The notes: generated by a model from the sequence alone, not told the origin. 64,000 bases of DNA from JBPYFK01 sp051984675 (GCA_051984675.1 JBPYFK010000167.1:62001-126000), one strand, 5' to 3'. Shown: positions 42,027-51,746, counted from the first letter of the stretch. Translations and numbers: made by a program.

Positions 42027-45000
42027 GTGCCCGATTCCGGTCAGCCCAGGACCACATCCGGCCACTCCGGCGGGTGGATTCGCCGGCTCTCCGCCGCCTG
42101 CTGGCGGCATCCCCGGTCCGTCGTGCTGGCGCTGGGCGCTTCGATGGTGGCCGTCGGCGCGGAAGCGGCCATCCCGCTGCTGACCAAGATCGGGGTGGAT
42201 GACGCTGTCGCGCATTCCACCGCCCGGTTGTGGTGGGTGGTCGGCGCGCTGCTCGGGCTGGCCCTGTTCCGGTTCGGGGCAGCGTTCGTGCGCCGCTACA
42301 CCGCCGGCCAGCTGGCGCTGAGCGTGCAGCACGACCTGCGCCGCGCCGTGTTCGGTTCGGTGCAGCGGCTCGGGGGCGGAAAGCAGGACTCGCTGCGCAC
42401 CGGCCAGGTCGTCTCCCGGTCGATTACCGACCTCCAGCTGGTCTACGCCCTGCTGGCCATGCTGCCGCTGTCACTGGGCACAGGGGTGCTCGCCGTGGTC
42501 GCGGTCGCCGCGATGCTGTGGCTGTCACCCCCGCTGACGGTGATCGCACTGGTCGTCCTACCGCTGATGGCGGTCATCTCCGCCCGCAGCAAGAAGCGCC
42601 TCTACCCCGCCACCTGGTCAGCCCAGCAGCGCGCGGCCGACATCGCCCAGCAGGTCGAGGAAGCCGTCACCGGCGTGCGGATCGTGAAAGGTTTCGGCCA
42701 GGAGCGGCGCGAGATCGCCCGGTTGGACCGGCGCGCCCGCACGCTGTTCGCCGAACGGCTGCGGTCGGCGCGGATGACGGCGGTGCCCCAGGCGAGCATG
42801 GCGGCGCTGCCGGCCGCCGGCCAGGTCGGCGTGCTGGGGCTCGGCGGGTGGCTCGCGCTCGAGGGACACGTCGGTCTGGGCACGTTCGTCGCGTTCGCGA
42901 GCTACGTGACGATGCTGTCGGGGCCAGCCCGGATGCTGGCGAGCCTGGTCGTGCAGGGCCAGCTCGCCCGGGCCGGGGTGGAACGGATTCACGACCTGAT
43001 CGACTCGCAGCCCGAGGTCACGGACGCGCCGGGCGCGGTGAACCTGCCGGACGGGCCACTGGAGGTGCGGCTCGACCGCGTCGGCTTCGGCTACACCCGC
43101 GACCAGCCGGTGCTCAACGGCCTGTCAGTGCGGGTGCGGCCGGGCGAGACGGTGGCGCTGGTCGGATCGGCGGGATCTGGGAAGTCGACGGTGTCGCTGC
43201 TGCTGCCCCGCTTCTACGACGTGCATGCCGGCTCGGTGCGCGTCGGTGGGCTGGATGTCCGCGAGACCAAGCTGGACTCGCTGCGCGCGGCGGTCGGGGT
43301 CGTGTTCGAGGAGGCGTTCCTGTTCTCCGACACGATTCGGGGCAACATCGCCTACGGCCGACCGGACGCTTCCGACGCCGAGGTCATCGCCGCCGCGAAG
43401 GCCGCCGAGGCGCACGAGTTCGTCACCGCGCTGCCGGACGGCTACGACACCGTCGTCGGGGAGCGCGGGCTGACGCTGTCCGGCGGACAACGCCAGCGGG
43501 TCGCGCTGGCCCGCGCCCTGCTGTCCGACCCCCGGATTCTGGTGCTCGACGACGCGACCTCGGCGATCGACCCGGCGACTGAAGCCGCGATCCACCGCAC
43601 TCTGCGCGGGGTCACCGCGCAGCGCACCACGCTGCTGATCGCGCACCGGCGATCCACGCTCGCGCTCGCCGACCGGATCGCCGTGTTGGACGAGGGTCGC
43701 GTCGTCGACTTCGGCACGCGCGGCGAACTCGAACAGCGTTGCGGCCTGTTCCGGGCGCTACTGGCCGGCGCGGACGACACGATCGACACGCCCTGCGAGA
43801 GCACGGCAGCTGCCGGGGACACGGCGGCCATCGGGGACACGGCGGCCATCGGGGACAGTGCAGGCGGCGGGGTCACCCCGACGTTATGGCCCGAGCCGGA
43901 CGCCGACGCCGACGACGCCTTGGAGCTGCTGGCCCGAGCCCGTTCGGGTGCCGGTTCGGCACCGGACCTCCCGCGCGGGATGCGCCCCGCCGGCGGCCAG
44001 CAAGCGACGCCGGCCCCAGCTGTGCCCTCCGACGACGAGCTGCGCGAGGGGCTGCGCACGCTGCCCCCGGCCAGCGACCGTCCACGCCTGGACGGCGAGG
44101 ACCCGACCGCGGCTGATCCGCGGTTCCGGTTGTCCCGACTGTTCCGGCCGATCCGCTGGGGGCTGGGCCTGACGGTGGCGTTCGTCGCCGGGGACGCGCT
44201 CACCTCCGTCGCCCTTCCGTCACTGATCAGGCGGGGTGTGGACGGCGGCGTCACCGCCCACGCGCCCGAGGTCCTGTGGGCGGTGACGGCGGTGGCGGCA
44301 CTGGTCGTCGCCTTCGGCTGGTTCGCGGTCTGGCGGCAGACCGTCGTCGCCTCCAGCACCGGCGAGACCCTGCTGTACCTGTTACGCCTGCGCAGCTTCG
44401 CGCACCTGCAGCGGCTCGGGCTGGACTACTACGAACGCGAGCTCGGTGGCCGGATCATGACCCGGATGACCACGGACGTCGACGCACTGTCGACGTTCCT
44501 GCAGACCGGGCTGGCGACCGCGATCGTCAGCGTGCTGACCATCGTCGGGATCGCGATCGCGCTGCTGGTCACCGACGTGTCGCTGGCGCTGGTGGCGCTG
44601 GCGGTGCTGCCGCCGCTGCTGGTGGCCACCGTGATCTTCCGCAAGCTGTCGTCCACCGCCTACGCCGAGGCGCGGGAGAAGGTCAGCACCGTCAACGCCG
44701 ACATGCAGGAGAACGTCTCCGGGCTGCGCATCGCCCAGGCGCACCGCCGGGAGAAGCACTCGGCGCGGGTGTTCGCGCAGCGTAGTGACGCCTACCGGCG
44801 TTCCCGGCTGCGCGCGCAGCGCTACATCGCGACGTACTTCCCGTTCGTGGCGATGCTGTCGGAAGTCGCACAGGCCGTGGTGCTCGGTGTCGGGGCATCC
44901 CGGGTCGCTGCCGGGCAGCTCACCACTGGGGTGCTCGTCGCGTTCCTGCTGTATCTGGGGCTGTTCTTCTCGCCGGTGCAGCAGCTGTCCGGGGTGTTTG

Positions 45001-45875
45001 ACGGCTACCAGCAGGCGCGGGTGGGTCTGCGACGCATCGGCGAGCTGCTGCGCACCCCGACCTCGGTGCCCCAGGCGCAGCGTCCCGTCGCGGTTCCCGC
45101 ACGGCTGCGCGGCGAGGTCGAGCTGCGCTCGGTGTCGTTCCAGTACCCCGGCACCGACGAACCGGCGGCGCGCAACGTGTCCCTGCGGGTCGCGCCGGGC
45201 GAGACGGTGGCGCTGGTCGGCGCGACCGGCGCCGGCAAGTCCACCCTGATCAAGCTGCTGGCCCGCTTCCACGACGCCACCGCCGGCAGCGTGCGCGTGG
45301 ACGGCGTGGACGTGCGCGAGTACGACCTCACGGCGTATCACCACCGGCTCGCCGTCGTACCGCAGGAAGGCCACCTGTTCGACGGTGACGTGGCCAGCAA
45401 CATCGCCTATGGCCGCCCGGACGCCAGCGCGGCCGAGATCGAGTCGGCCGCCCACACGGTCGGTGCCCTCCCTGCGATCGCCGCTCTCCCGGGCGGTTTC
45501 CGCCACCCGGTCGGCGAGCGGGGGCGCGGCCTTTCCGCTGGTCAGCGGCAGCTCGTCGCGCTCGCGCGGGCCGAACTGGTCGACCCTGACCTGTTGCTGC
45601 TCGACGAGGCCACAGCCGCGCTCGACCCGGCTACGGAGGCGCTGGTGGTCGCGGCCAGCCAGCGGTTGTCCGCCCAGCGGACGACGTTCGTCGTGGCGCA
45701 TCGGCTGGCGACCGCCGCCCGCGCGGACCGGATCGTCGTCGTGGATGGCGGGAGCATCGTGGAGCAGGGCGCGCACGCCGAGCTGCTGGCCGCCGGTGGC
45801 TACTACGCCCGGTTGTGGGCGGCCGGCAGCCCGGACGCGATGTTGACCGACGCGGCCGAAGATCGGGCCAGCTGA
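42027..45875 (+). CDS. Fused ABC exporter with two TMD-NBD halves
   Basis: 1282 residues, twice the usual length of a half-transporter. First TMD about 20-310, NBD1 with Walker A GSAGSGKST (~375), signature LSGGQRQRVALARALL (~484) and Walker B ILVLDDATSAIDPAT, where the catalytic Glu is replaced by Asp. A linker (~575-700) rich in Ala/Asp with GDTAAIGDTAAIGD repeats follows. Second TMD from ~708, NBD2 with Walker A GATGAGKST (~1063), signature LSAGQRQLV (~1168) and a canonical LLLLDEATAALD. Asymmetric sites resemble heterodimeric multidrug/lipid exporters. GTG 42027 has no clear ribosome site, so the true start may be slightly downstream. Confidence 0.92.
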   Translation: MPDSGQPRTTSGHSGGWIRRLSAACWRHPRSVVLALGASMVAVGAEAAIPLLTKIGVDDAVAHSTARLWWVVGALLGLALFRFGAAFVRRYTAGQLALSVQHDLRRAVFGSVQRLGGGKQDSLRTGQVVSRSITDLQLVYALLAMLPLSLGTGVLAVVAVAAMLWLSPPLTVIALVVLPLMAVISARSKKRLYPATWSAQQRAADIAQQVEEAVTGVRIVKGFGQERREIARLDRRARTLFAERLRSARMTAVPQASMAALPAAGQVGVLGLGGWLALEGHVGLGTFVAFASYVTMLSGPARMLASLVVQGQLARAGVERIHDLIDSQPEVTDAPGAVNLPDGPLEVRLDRVGFGYTRDQPVLNGLSVRVRPGETVALVGSAGSGKSTVSLLLPRFYDVHAGSVRVGGLDVRETKLDSLRAAVGVVFEEAFLFSDTIRGNIAYGRPDASDAEVIAAAKAAEAHEFVTALPDGYDTVVGERGLTLSGGQRQRVALARALLSDPRILVLDDATSAIDPATEAAIHRTLRGVTAQRTTLLIAHRRSTLALADRIAVLDEGRVVDFGTRGELEQRCGLFRALLAGADDTIDTPCESTAAAGDTAAIGDTAAIGDSAGGGVTPTLWPEPDADADDALELLARARSGAGSAPDLPRGMRPAGGQQATPAPAVPSDDELREGLRTLPPASDRPRLDGEDPTAADPRFRLSRLFRPIRWGLGLTVAFVAGDALTSVALPSLIRRGVDGGVTAHAPEVLWAVTAVAALVVAFGWFAVWRQTVVASSTGETLLYLLRLRSFAHLQRLGLDYYERELGGRIMTRMTTDVDALSTFLQTGLATAIVSVLTIVGIAIALLVTDVSLALVALAVLPPLLVATVIFRKLSSTAYAEAREKVSTVNADMQENVSGLRIAQAHRREKHSARVFAQRSDAYRRSRLRAQRYIATYFPFVAMLSEVAQAVVLGVGASRVAAGQLTTGVLVAFLLYLGLFFSPVQQLSGVFDGYQQARVGLRRIGELLRTPTSVPQAQRPVAVPARLRGEVELRSVSFQYPGTDEPAARNVSLRVAPGETVALVGATGAGKSTLIKLLARFHDATAGSVRVDGVDVREYDLTAYHHRLAVVPQEGHLFDGDVASNIAYGRPDASAAEIESAAHTVGALPAIAALPGGFRHPVGERGRGLSAGQRQLVALARAELVDPDLLLLDEATAALDPATEALVVAASQRLSAQRTTFVVAHRLATAARADRIVVVDGGSIVEQGAHAELLAAGGYYARLWAAGSPDAMLTDAAEDRAS

Positions 45876-46308
45876 CGCCCGCGAGGGCTCCGCCCAAGCC
45901 GGCCAAGATCACCCGGAGCGGTGGTGTCGCACGGCACGTTGTGCCCCCGCACAACTCCTGGTGGGACAACTTGTGTGCGCACGACAGAGACCCCGGCCGC
46001 CGCACCCTGTTCAATGGTCCAAGTCACGCCCTGATCCGCGTGGTTGGGGAAACAGCGACCGCCCGTTCAACGACATCCAGGGCAGCGGAGGGTATCCAAA
46101 GGGAGGAGAATGATAGTCGTGTAGGCAGCTTTGAACAGAGTCCGAACGGGTTCTGAATCGAAAAACCAGAGCCTTCGGGATCGATCATGTGAGAGAAGTC
46201 CCTTGTCGGACGCCTGTACGGTATGACACGCACACGAATCGGGCAGCTAGCCTGGACGGTTAGTGTGCATGTAAATCACGAGCAGATGGATCGAGGCGAA
46301 CGCCAGCC
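45876..46308. other. Intergenic region upstream of kgd
   Basis: 433 bases without a convincing gene. AAGGGAGGAGA at 46098-46108 is a strong ribosome site, but the ATG after it runs only four codons to a stop; it might be a mini-leader. The stretch 46110-46290 is richer in A+T than its surroundings and probably holds the kgd promoter, but I could not define a -35/-10 pair. Confidence 0.4.
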
Positions 46309-49300
46309 GTGTCCAGCAGCAGCCCTGCGTCACAGTTCGGTCCCAACGAGTGGTTGATCGAGGAAATGTATGAGCGGTTCCTCAACGATCCCGCCTCGGT
46401 AGACTCGGCGTGGCACGAGTTCTTCGCGGACTACAAGCCCGGCCAGGCCGCCAGCGGGCAGCAGACCGTCAGCACTACCGGTGCTTCCCAAGCAGGTTCC
46501 GCGAGCGTCTCCGGTGGCACCACCACCGCCACGACGACTACCCCGGCTCCCTCGACGGCCACTCCGCCGCGAACGACCGGCGACTTCAACGGGCAGGTTC
46601 CCACCAGCACGAACACCACCCCGAGCAGCGCCCCGCCGACGGGTACCCAGACCAGTTCTACAGGGCCCACTGCTACCCAGCCCACTGCTACAGGGCCCAC
46701 TGCTGCAGGGCCCACTGCTGCAGGGCCCACTTCTACAGGGCCCACCGACGCAGGCACGACCGCTGCCAAGCCGGCGCCCGCGAAGCCGTCGCCGCAGCAG
46801 GCCGCGAAGGCCACCCCGGCCAAGGAGGCCCCGACCGCCGGAGACGAGACCGGTGAGCGGCGCCAACAGCTGCGCGGTGCGGGTGCGGCGATCGCCAAGA
46901 ACATGGAACAGTCGCTGACCGTGCCGACCGCGACCAGCGTTCGCGCGGTCCCGGCGAAGCTGCTGTTCGACAACCGCATCGTGATCAACAACCACCTGAA
47001 GCGCAACAAGGGTGGCAAGGTGTCGTTCACGCACCTGATCGGCTACGCGCTGATCCAGGCGCTGAAGGACTACCCGAACATGAACCGGCACTACGACGTC
47101 GACGACAAGGGCAAGCCCATCGCCGTCACGCCGGAACACCTCAACCTGGGCCTGGCCATCGACCTGGCGGGCAAGGACGGGTCGCGCAACCTCGTGGTCG
47201 CCTCGATCAAGGCGTGCGAGAACATGTCCTTCTACCAGTTCTGGCAGGCCTACGAGGACATCATCCGCAAGGCCCGCACCGGCGGCCTGACCGCCGACGA
47301 CTTCGCCGGAACCACGATCTCGCTGACCAACCCCGGCCCGAGCGGCACGAACCACTCGGTGCCCCGGCTGACCAAGGGCCAGAGCGCGATCATCGGTGTC
47401 GGCGCGATGGACTACCCGGCCGAGTTCCAGGGCGCCAGCGAGAAGACCCTGACCGAGATGGGCATCAGCAAGATCGTGACGCTGACGTCCACCTACGACC
47501 ACCGGGTCATCCAGGGCGCGGAGTCCGGGGACTTCCTACGCAAGGTCCACGAACTGCTGCTCGGCGAGGACGGGTTCTTCGACGACATCTTCACGTCGCT
47601 GCGCATCCCGTACGAGCCCGTGCGCTGGACGCAGGACATCCCCGAGGGCGCGGTCGACAAGACCGCCCGCGTGCTGGAGCTGATCGACGCCTACCGCACG
47701 CGCGGCCACATGATGGCCGACATCGACCCGCTGAACTACCGGCAGCGCCGGCACAAGGACCTCGACGTCCTCTCCCATGGGTTAACGCTGTGGGACCTCG
47801 ACCGCGAGTTCGCCGTGGGCGGCTTCGCCGGCAAGGAATGGCTGAAGCTGCGCGACGTGCTCGGCGTGCTGCGTGACTCCTACTGCCGCTCGGTCGGCGT
47901 GGAGTACATGCACATCCTCGCCCCGGACGAGCGCGAGTGGCTGCAGAAGCGGGTGGAGAAGCCGCACGCCAAGCCGGACACTTCGGAGCAGAAGTACATC
48001 CTGTCCAAGCTCAACGCGGCCGAGGCCTTCGAGACGTTCCTGCAGACCAAGTACGTCGGGCAGAAGCGCTTCTCGCTGGAGGGCGCGGAGACCGTGGTGC
48101 CGCTGCTGGACGCGGTGCTGGACTCCTCGGCGGAGTTCGAGCTCGACGAGGTCGTCATCGGCATGCCGCACCGCGGGCGGCTGAACGTGCTGGCCAACAT
48201 CGTCGGCAAGCCGATCTCGCAGATCTTCCGGGAGTTCGAGGGCAACCTCGACCCGGGGCAGGCGCACGGTTCCGGTGACGTGAAGTACCACCTCGGAGCC
48301 GAGGGCAAGTACTTCCGCATGTTCGGTGACGGTGAGACCAAGGTGTCGCTGACGTCGAACCCGTCGCACCTGGAAGCCGTGGACCCGGTGTTGGAGGGCA
48401 TCGTCCGCGCCAAGCAGGACATGCTCGACAAGGGCGAGGAAGGGTTCACCGTCCTGCCCGTCCTGCTGCACGGCGACGCCGCGTTCGCCGGCCAGGGCGT
48501 GGTGGCCGAGACGCTGAACCTGTCGCTGCTGCGCGGCTACCGCACCGGCGGCACGCTGCACGTCATCGTCAACAACCAGGTCGGCTTCACCACCGCCCCG
48601 GAGCACGCGCGCTCCAGCCGGTACTCGACCGACGTGGCGAAGATGATCGGCGCGCCGGTGTTCCACGTCAACGGCGACGACCCGGAGGCGTGTGTCTGGG
48701 TGGCCAAGCTCGCCGTGGAGTACCGGCAGGCGTTCGGCAAGGACGTCGTGATCGACATGGTGTGCTACCGCCGTCGCGGTCACAACGAGGGCGACGACCC
48801 GTCGATGACCCAACCGGCCATGTACGACGCCATCGATGCCAAGCGCAGCGTGCGCAAGACCTACACCGAGGCGCTGATCGGCCGCGGCGACATTTCCGTC
48901 GACGAGGCCGAGAAGGCGCTCAAGGACTACGCCAACCAGTTGGAGCACGTGTTCAACGAGGTCCGGGAGCTGGAGAAGCACCCGCCGGCACCAAGCCCGT
49001 CGGTGGAGTCCGAGCAGCAGATCCCGGCCAAGCTCGACACGTCGATCTCCTACGACGTGGTCAAGCGGATCGCGGACGCGCACGTGAACCTGCCCGAGGG
49101 CTTCACGCCGCACTCCCGGGTCCGCCCGGTGCTGGAGCGGCGCGCCAAGATGGCCGCCGAGGGCGGCATCGACTGGGCCTTCGGTGAGCTGCTGGCGTTC
49201 GGCTCGCTGGTGTTGGAGGGCCACCCGGTGCGGCTGACCGGCCAGGACAGCCGCCGTGGCACGTTCGGCCAGCGGCACTCGGTACTCATCGACCGCAGGA

Positions 49301-50196
49301 CCGGCGCCGAGTACACGCCGTTGCAGAGCCTCTCCGGCGACCAGGCGAAGTTCCTCGCCTACGACTCGGCACTGTCCGAGTTCGCGGCAGTGGGCTTCGA
49401 GTACGGCTACTCGGTGGCCCACCCGGACGCGCTGGTGCTGTGGGAGGCGCAGTTCGGTGACTTCGTCAACGGCGCCCAGTCGATCATCGACGAGTTCATC
49501 TCGTCCGGTGAGGCCAAGTGGGGCCAGTGCTCGAACGTCGTGATGCTGCTGCCGCACGGCCACGAGGGCCAGGGCCCGGACCACACCTCCGGCCGGATCG
49601 AGCGGTGGCTGCAGCTGTGCGCCGAAGGGTCGATGACGGTGGCGGTTCCGTCCACCCCGGCGAACTACTTCCACCTGCTGCGCCGGCACTCGCTGGACGG
49701 CGTGGACCGGCCGCTGGTGGTGTTCACCCCGAAGTCGATGCTGCGGTTGAAGGCCGCGACCAGCCCGGTGGAGTCGTTCACCAGCGGACGGTTCAAGTCG
49801 GTGCTCGACGACCCGACCGAGCCGGACCCGCAGCAGGTGCGCCGGCTGGTCCTGTGCACCGGCAAGCTCTACTACGAGCTGGCCGCGGAGCAGGCCAAGC
49901 GGGGTGCCACCGACACCGCGGTCGTGCGACTGGAGCAGCTCTACCCGCTGCCGAAGAAGAAGATCGACCAGCTCCTGGAGAAGTACCCGAACGCCACCGA
50001 CATCCGGTGGGTCCAGGAGGAGCCGAAGAACCAGGGCGCGTGGCCGTTCCTGGGTCTGGTGCTGCCGGAGAAGTTCCCGGAGCGCATGGCCGGTATCAAG
50101 CGGGTGTCGCGCCGCCAGATGGCCGCACCGGCCAGCGGTCTGAACAAGGTGCACGAGGTGGAGCAGGCCGAGATCGTTCAGGGCGCGTTCGACTGA
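46309..50196 (+). CDS. kgd: Multifunctional 2-oxoglutarate metabolism enzyme (E1/E2 fusion, KGD/OdhA type)
   Basis: 1295 residues; TCA-cycle enzyme with 2-oxoglutarate dehydrogenase/decarboxylase activity. N-terminal segment FGPNEWLIEEMYERFLNDP is the E1 N-terminus. A Thr/Pro/Ala linker (about 50-180) with GPTAAGPT repeats follows. Then comes the succinyltransferase-type domain, whose TSTYDHRVIQGAESGDFL carries the His (~393). The E1 part has GMPHRGRLNVLANI (~617) and GDAAFAGQGVVAETLNLS (~723, thiamine diphosphate binding). No lipoyl domain, as in mycobacterial Kgd and corynebacterial OdhA. GTG start. A terminator follows at 50219. Confidence 0.96.
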   Translation: MSSSSPASQFGPNEWLIEEMYERFLNDPASVDSAWHEFFADYKPGQAASGQQTVSTTGASQAGSASVSGGTTTATTTTPAPSTATPPRTTGDFNGQVPTSTNTTPSSAPPTGTQTSSTGPTATQPTATGPTAAGPTAAGPTSTGPTDAGTTAAKPAPAKPSPQQAAKATPAKEAPTAGDETGERRQQLRGAGAAIAKNMEQSLTVPTATSVRAVPAKLLFDNRIVINNHLKRNKGGKVSFTHLIGYALIQALKDYPNMNRHYDVDDKGKPIAVTPEHLNLGLAIDLAGKDGSRNLVVASIKACENMSFYQFWQAYEDIIRKARTGGLTADDFAGTTISLTNPGPSGTNHSVPRLTKGQSAIIGVGAMDYPAEFQGASEKTLTEMGISKIVTLTSTYDHRVIQGAESGDFLRKVHELLLGEDGFFDDIFTSLRIPYEPVRWTQDIPEGAVDKTARVLELIDAYRTRGHMMADIDPLNYRQRRHKDLDVLSHGLTLWDLDREFAVGGFAGKEWLKLRDVLGVLRDSYCRSVGVEYMHILAPDEREWLQKRVEKPHAKPDTSEQKYILSKLNAAEAFETFLQTKYVGQKRFSLEGAETVVPLLDAVLDSSAEFELDEVVIGMPHRGRLNVLANIVGKPISQIFREFEGNLDPGQAHGSGDVKYHLGAEGKYFRMFGDGETKVSLTSNPSHLEAVDPVLEGIVRAKQDMLDKGEEGFTVLPVLLHGDAAFAGQGVVAETLNLSLLRGYRTGGTLHVIVNNQVGFTTAPEHARSSRYSTDVAKMIGAPVFHVNGDDPEACVWVAKLAVEYRQAFGKDVVIDMVCYRRRGHNEGDDPSMTQPAMYDAIDAKRSVRKTYTEALIGRGDISVDEAEKALKDYANQLEHVFNEVRELEKHPPAPSPSVESEQQIPAKLDTSISYDVVKRIADAHVNLPEGFTPHSRVRPVLERRAKMAAEGGIDWAFGELLAFGSLVLEGHPVRLTGQDSRRGTFGQRHSVLIDRRTGAEYTPLQSLSGDQAKFLAYDSALSEFAAVGFEYGYSVAHPDALVLWEAQFGDFVNGAQSIIDEFISSGEAKWGQCSNVVMLLPHGHEGQGPDHTSGRIERWLQLCAEGSMTVAVPSTPANYFHLLRRHSLDGVDRPLVVFTPKSMLRLKAATSPVESFTSGRFKSVLDDPTEPDPQQVRRLVLCTGKLYYELAAEQAKRGATDTAVVRLEQLYPLPKKKIDQLLEKYPNATDIRWVQEEPKNQGAWPFLGLVLPEKFPERMAGIKRVSRRQMAAPASGLNKVHEVEQAEIVQGAFD

Positions 50197-50218
50197 TCAC
50201 GCCCCGAATCACCTGCTC

Positions 50219-50254
50219 GGGTGGGCCGCCGTTCCGAGGAGCGGCGGCCCACCC
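50219..50254 (+). terminator. Terminator hairpin after kgd
   Basis: GGGTGGGCCGCCG (50219-50231) and CGGCGGCCCACCC (50242-50254): perfect 13-base arms, 10-base loop, followed by GTTTCGG. Confidence 0.85.
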
Positions 50255-50359
50255 GTTTCGGTGAACGCCCGCACGGTGGGCTGGGGTTCACCCCCGTGAC
50301 ACCGACGCCTTACGCTGCAACCGACTCGGTTCTGGAGTTGGAGTTGTTGGAGGAACCCG

Positions 50360-50551
50360 GTGTACTTCACCGATCGCGGCATTGAGGAGCTTGAAGAGCG
50401 CCGCAGCGACGACCAGGTGACGTTGGGTTGGCTCGCGGACCGGATGCGCGCCTTCGTCGACCTCAACCCGGACCTTGAGGACCCCGTCGAGCGCCTGGCC
50501 ACCTTCCTCGCCCGCGACGACGTCGACGCGGACGAGTTCGAACTGGACTAG
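50360..50551 (+). CDS. Small conserved actinobacterial protein (DUF6104-like)
   Basis: 63 residues: acidic, helical, beginning MYFTDRGIEELEERRSDD and ending DDVDADEFELD. I associate it from memory with DUF6104, a family encoded just downstream of kgd in many actinomycetes. GTG 50360 is preceded by GGAGGA at seven bases. No membrane segment or catalytic motif is visible; function unknown. Confidence 0.78.
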   Translation: MYFTDRGIEELEERRSDDQVTLGWLADRMRAFVDLNPDLEDPVERLATFLARDDVDADEFELD

Positions 50552-50572
50552 CGGGTTTCGAACTGGACTAGC
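50537..50572. repeat. 16-bp direct duplication at the convergent gene ends
   Basis: TTCGAACTGGACTAGC occurs at 50537-50552 and 50557-50572. The first copy supplies the stop (TAG) of the DUF6104-like gene; the second contains the stop of the minus-strand gene at 50568, because CTAG reads as a stop on both strands. Confidence 0.75.
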
Positions 50573-51605
50573 AGGTGACGTAGTAGGAAGCCAGGTCGTT
50601 GGGCGCGAAGCGACCTCGGTCGGTGGCCACGGCTCGGACGTAGCGCGGCGGCGTGACGTCGAAGGCCGGGTAGATCCCGGTGACCAGCGTTGACGCGGTG
50701 CGCTGTCCCAAGGTGTGCAGCACGTCGTCGCCGTCGCGGTATTCCATCGGGACCGCTTCCGCTGTGGCCGCTTCCCGGTCGGGTGCCTGCACCAGCGCGA
50801 TGTAGGGCACGTCGAAGGCGTGCGCGGCGATCGCGATCTGAAGCGTGCCGACCTTGTTGATCACGTGGCCGTCCATGGTCACCCGGTCGGCCGCGGTGAT
50901 CATCTTCGTGATCTCGCCCCGGCTCATGAGCTCGGCCGGCATCCCGTCGGTGATCAGCGACGTCGGCACGCCCATCTCGGCCAGCGACTCCGCCGTCAGG
51001 CGCGCGCCCTGCAGGTACGGGCGGGTCTCGGTACACACCATCCGCAGGCGCTTACCCGCCCGCAGCGCCGCCGCGACGGTCTCGGTGACGTACGACTCGC
51101 CCCAGCAGTGCGTGAGGACGGTATCTCCGTCAGCGAGCAGTTCGGCCGCGAACTCGCCAAGCCGACGGCTGCGAGCCAGGTAGTTCGCCTCCACTGCGAC
51201 AGCCGCCCGCTCGACCGCGTCCGCGACCGGCTCGCCGGCCGCGAGCAGGGGCTCAGCTGTGTCGATGATGGCCGCGACCGCCTCCCGGATGCCGTTGTTG
51301 GTCGGTCGCGCCGCCCGCAGGCGGTTCGCCGCGCCCGCGAGGTACGCGCGTCGAGCGTCACTGCCGGCTAGCTCGTCCGCGACCCGCGCGGCGAGGGCCA
51401 TCCCGCCCGCTGCGGCGAACGTCGGGCCGCTGCTCTGCGTGACCATGTCCTCGATCGCCTTGGCCACGTCCTCGTAGCTACGGCACACCACCCAGACGCG
51501 TTCGAACGGGAACACCCGGCGGTCGAGGATGCGCACGGCATCCGGCTCGATCAGCACGCTGTGCCTGATCAACGTCGGCGTGGGCACGTCGCCTTCAGCA
51601 CTCAC
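50568..51605 (-). CDS. eIF-2B/MtnA-like sugar-phosphate isomerase family protein
   Basis: 345 residues. Belongs to the eIF-2B alpha/beta/delta superfamily that includes S-methyl-5-thioribose-1-phosphate isomerase (MtnA) and ribose-1,5-bisphosphate isomerase. The MtnA catalytic Cys corresponds to VLTHCWGESYVTET and the catalytic Asp to AADRVTMDGHVINKVGT. RPTNNGIREAVAAI and PYIALVQAP also fit. An isomerase of a phosphorylated pentose derivative is likely; whether it serves methionine salvage or another sugar phosphate cannot be told. Divergent from a GntR regulator with repeated AGACGTC boxes between them. Confidence 0.75.
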   Translation of the reverse strand: MSAEGDVPTPTLIRHSVLIEPDAVRILDRRVFPFERVWVVCRSYEDVAKAIEDMVTQSSGPTFAAAGGMALAARVADELAGSDARRAYLAGAANRLRAARPTNNGIREAVAAIIDTAEPLLAAGEPVADAVERAAVAVEANYLARSRRLGEFAAELLADGDTVLTHCWGESYVTETVAAALRAGKRLRMVCTETRPYLQGARLTAESLAEMGVPTSLITDGMPAELMSRGEITKMITAADRVTMDGHVINKVGTLQIAIAAHAFDVPYIALVQAPDREAATAEAVPMEYRDGDDVLHTLGQRTASTLVTGIYPAFDVTPPRYVRAVATDRGRFAPNDLASYYVTC

Positions 51606-51644
51606 TCGACTCTCCCGCAGTCCACGAACGTCGACCTTATCGTA

Positions 51645-51714
51645 AGACGTCAGTTGTCAGACGTCTTTGGTCTTTGCCGTTGCGGCCACTATGATCCGGC
51701 GCAGGTCAGACGTC
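51645..51714. promoter_or_regulatory. Three AGACGTC boxes in the isomerase/GntR intergenic region
   Basis: AGACGTC at 51645-51651, 51659-51665 and 51708-51714, the last two preceded by TC. The first two start 14 bases apart and the third lies 43 bases further, immediately upstream of the GntR gene. GACGTC is itself palindromic, so each box can bind a dimer. Probable operators of the adjacent GntR protein. Confidence 0.6.
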
Positions 51715-51746
51715 AAGGCTGGCTCAGAACGCGGGAGAGGAGCGCG

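Noticed and set aside
46098..46125. Small gene after the strong ribosome site upstream of kgd
   Set aside because: The reading frame from the ATG ends after four codons.
47782..50154. 790-codon open frame antisense to kgd
   Set aside because: No recognisable domain, Val/Leu/Arg/His-rich composition typical of antisense frames; kgd motifs are unambiguous.
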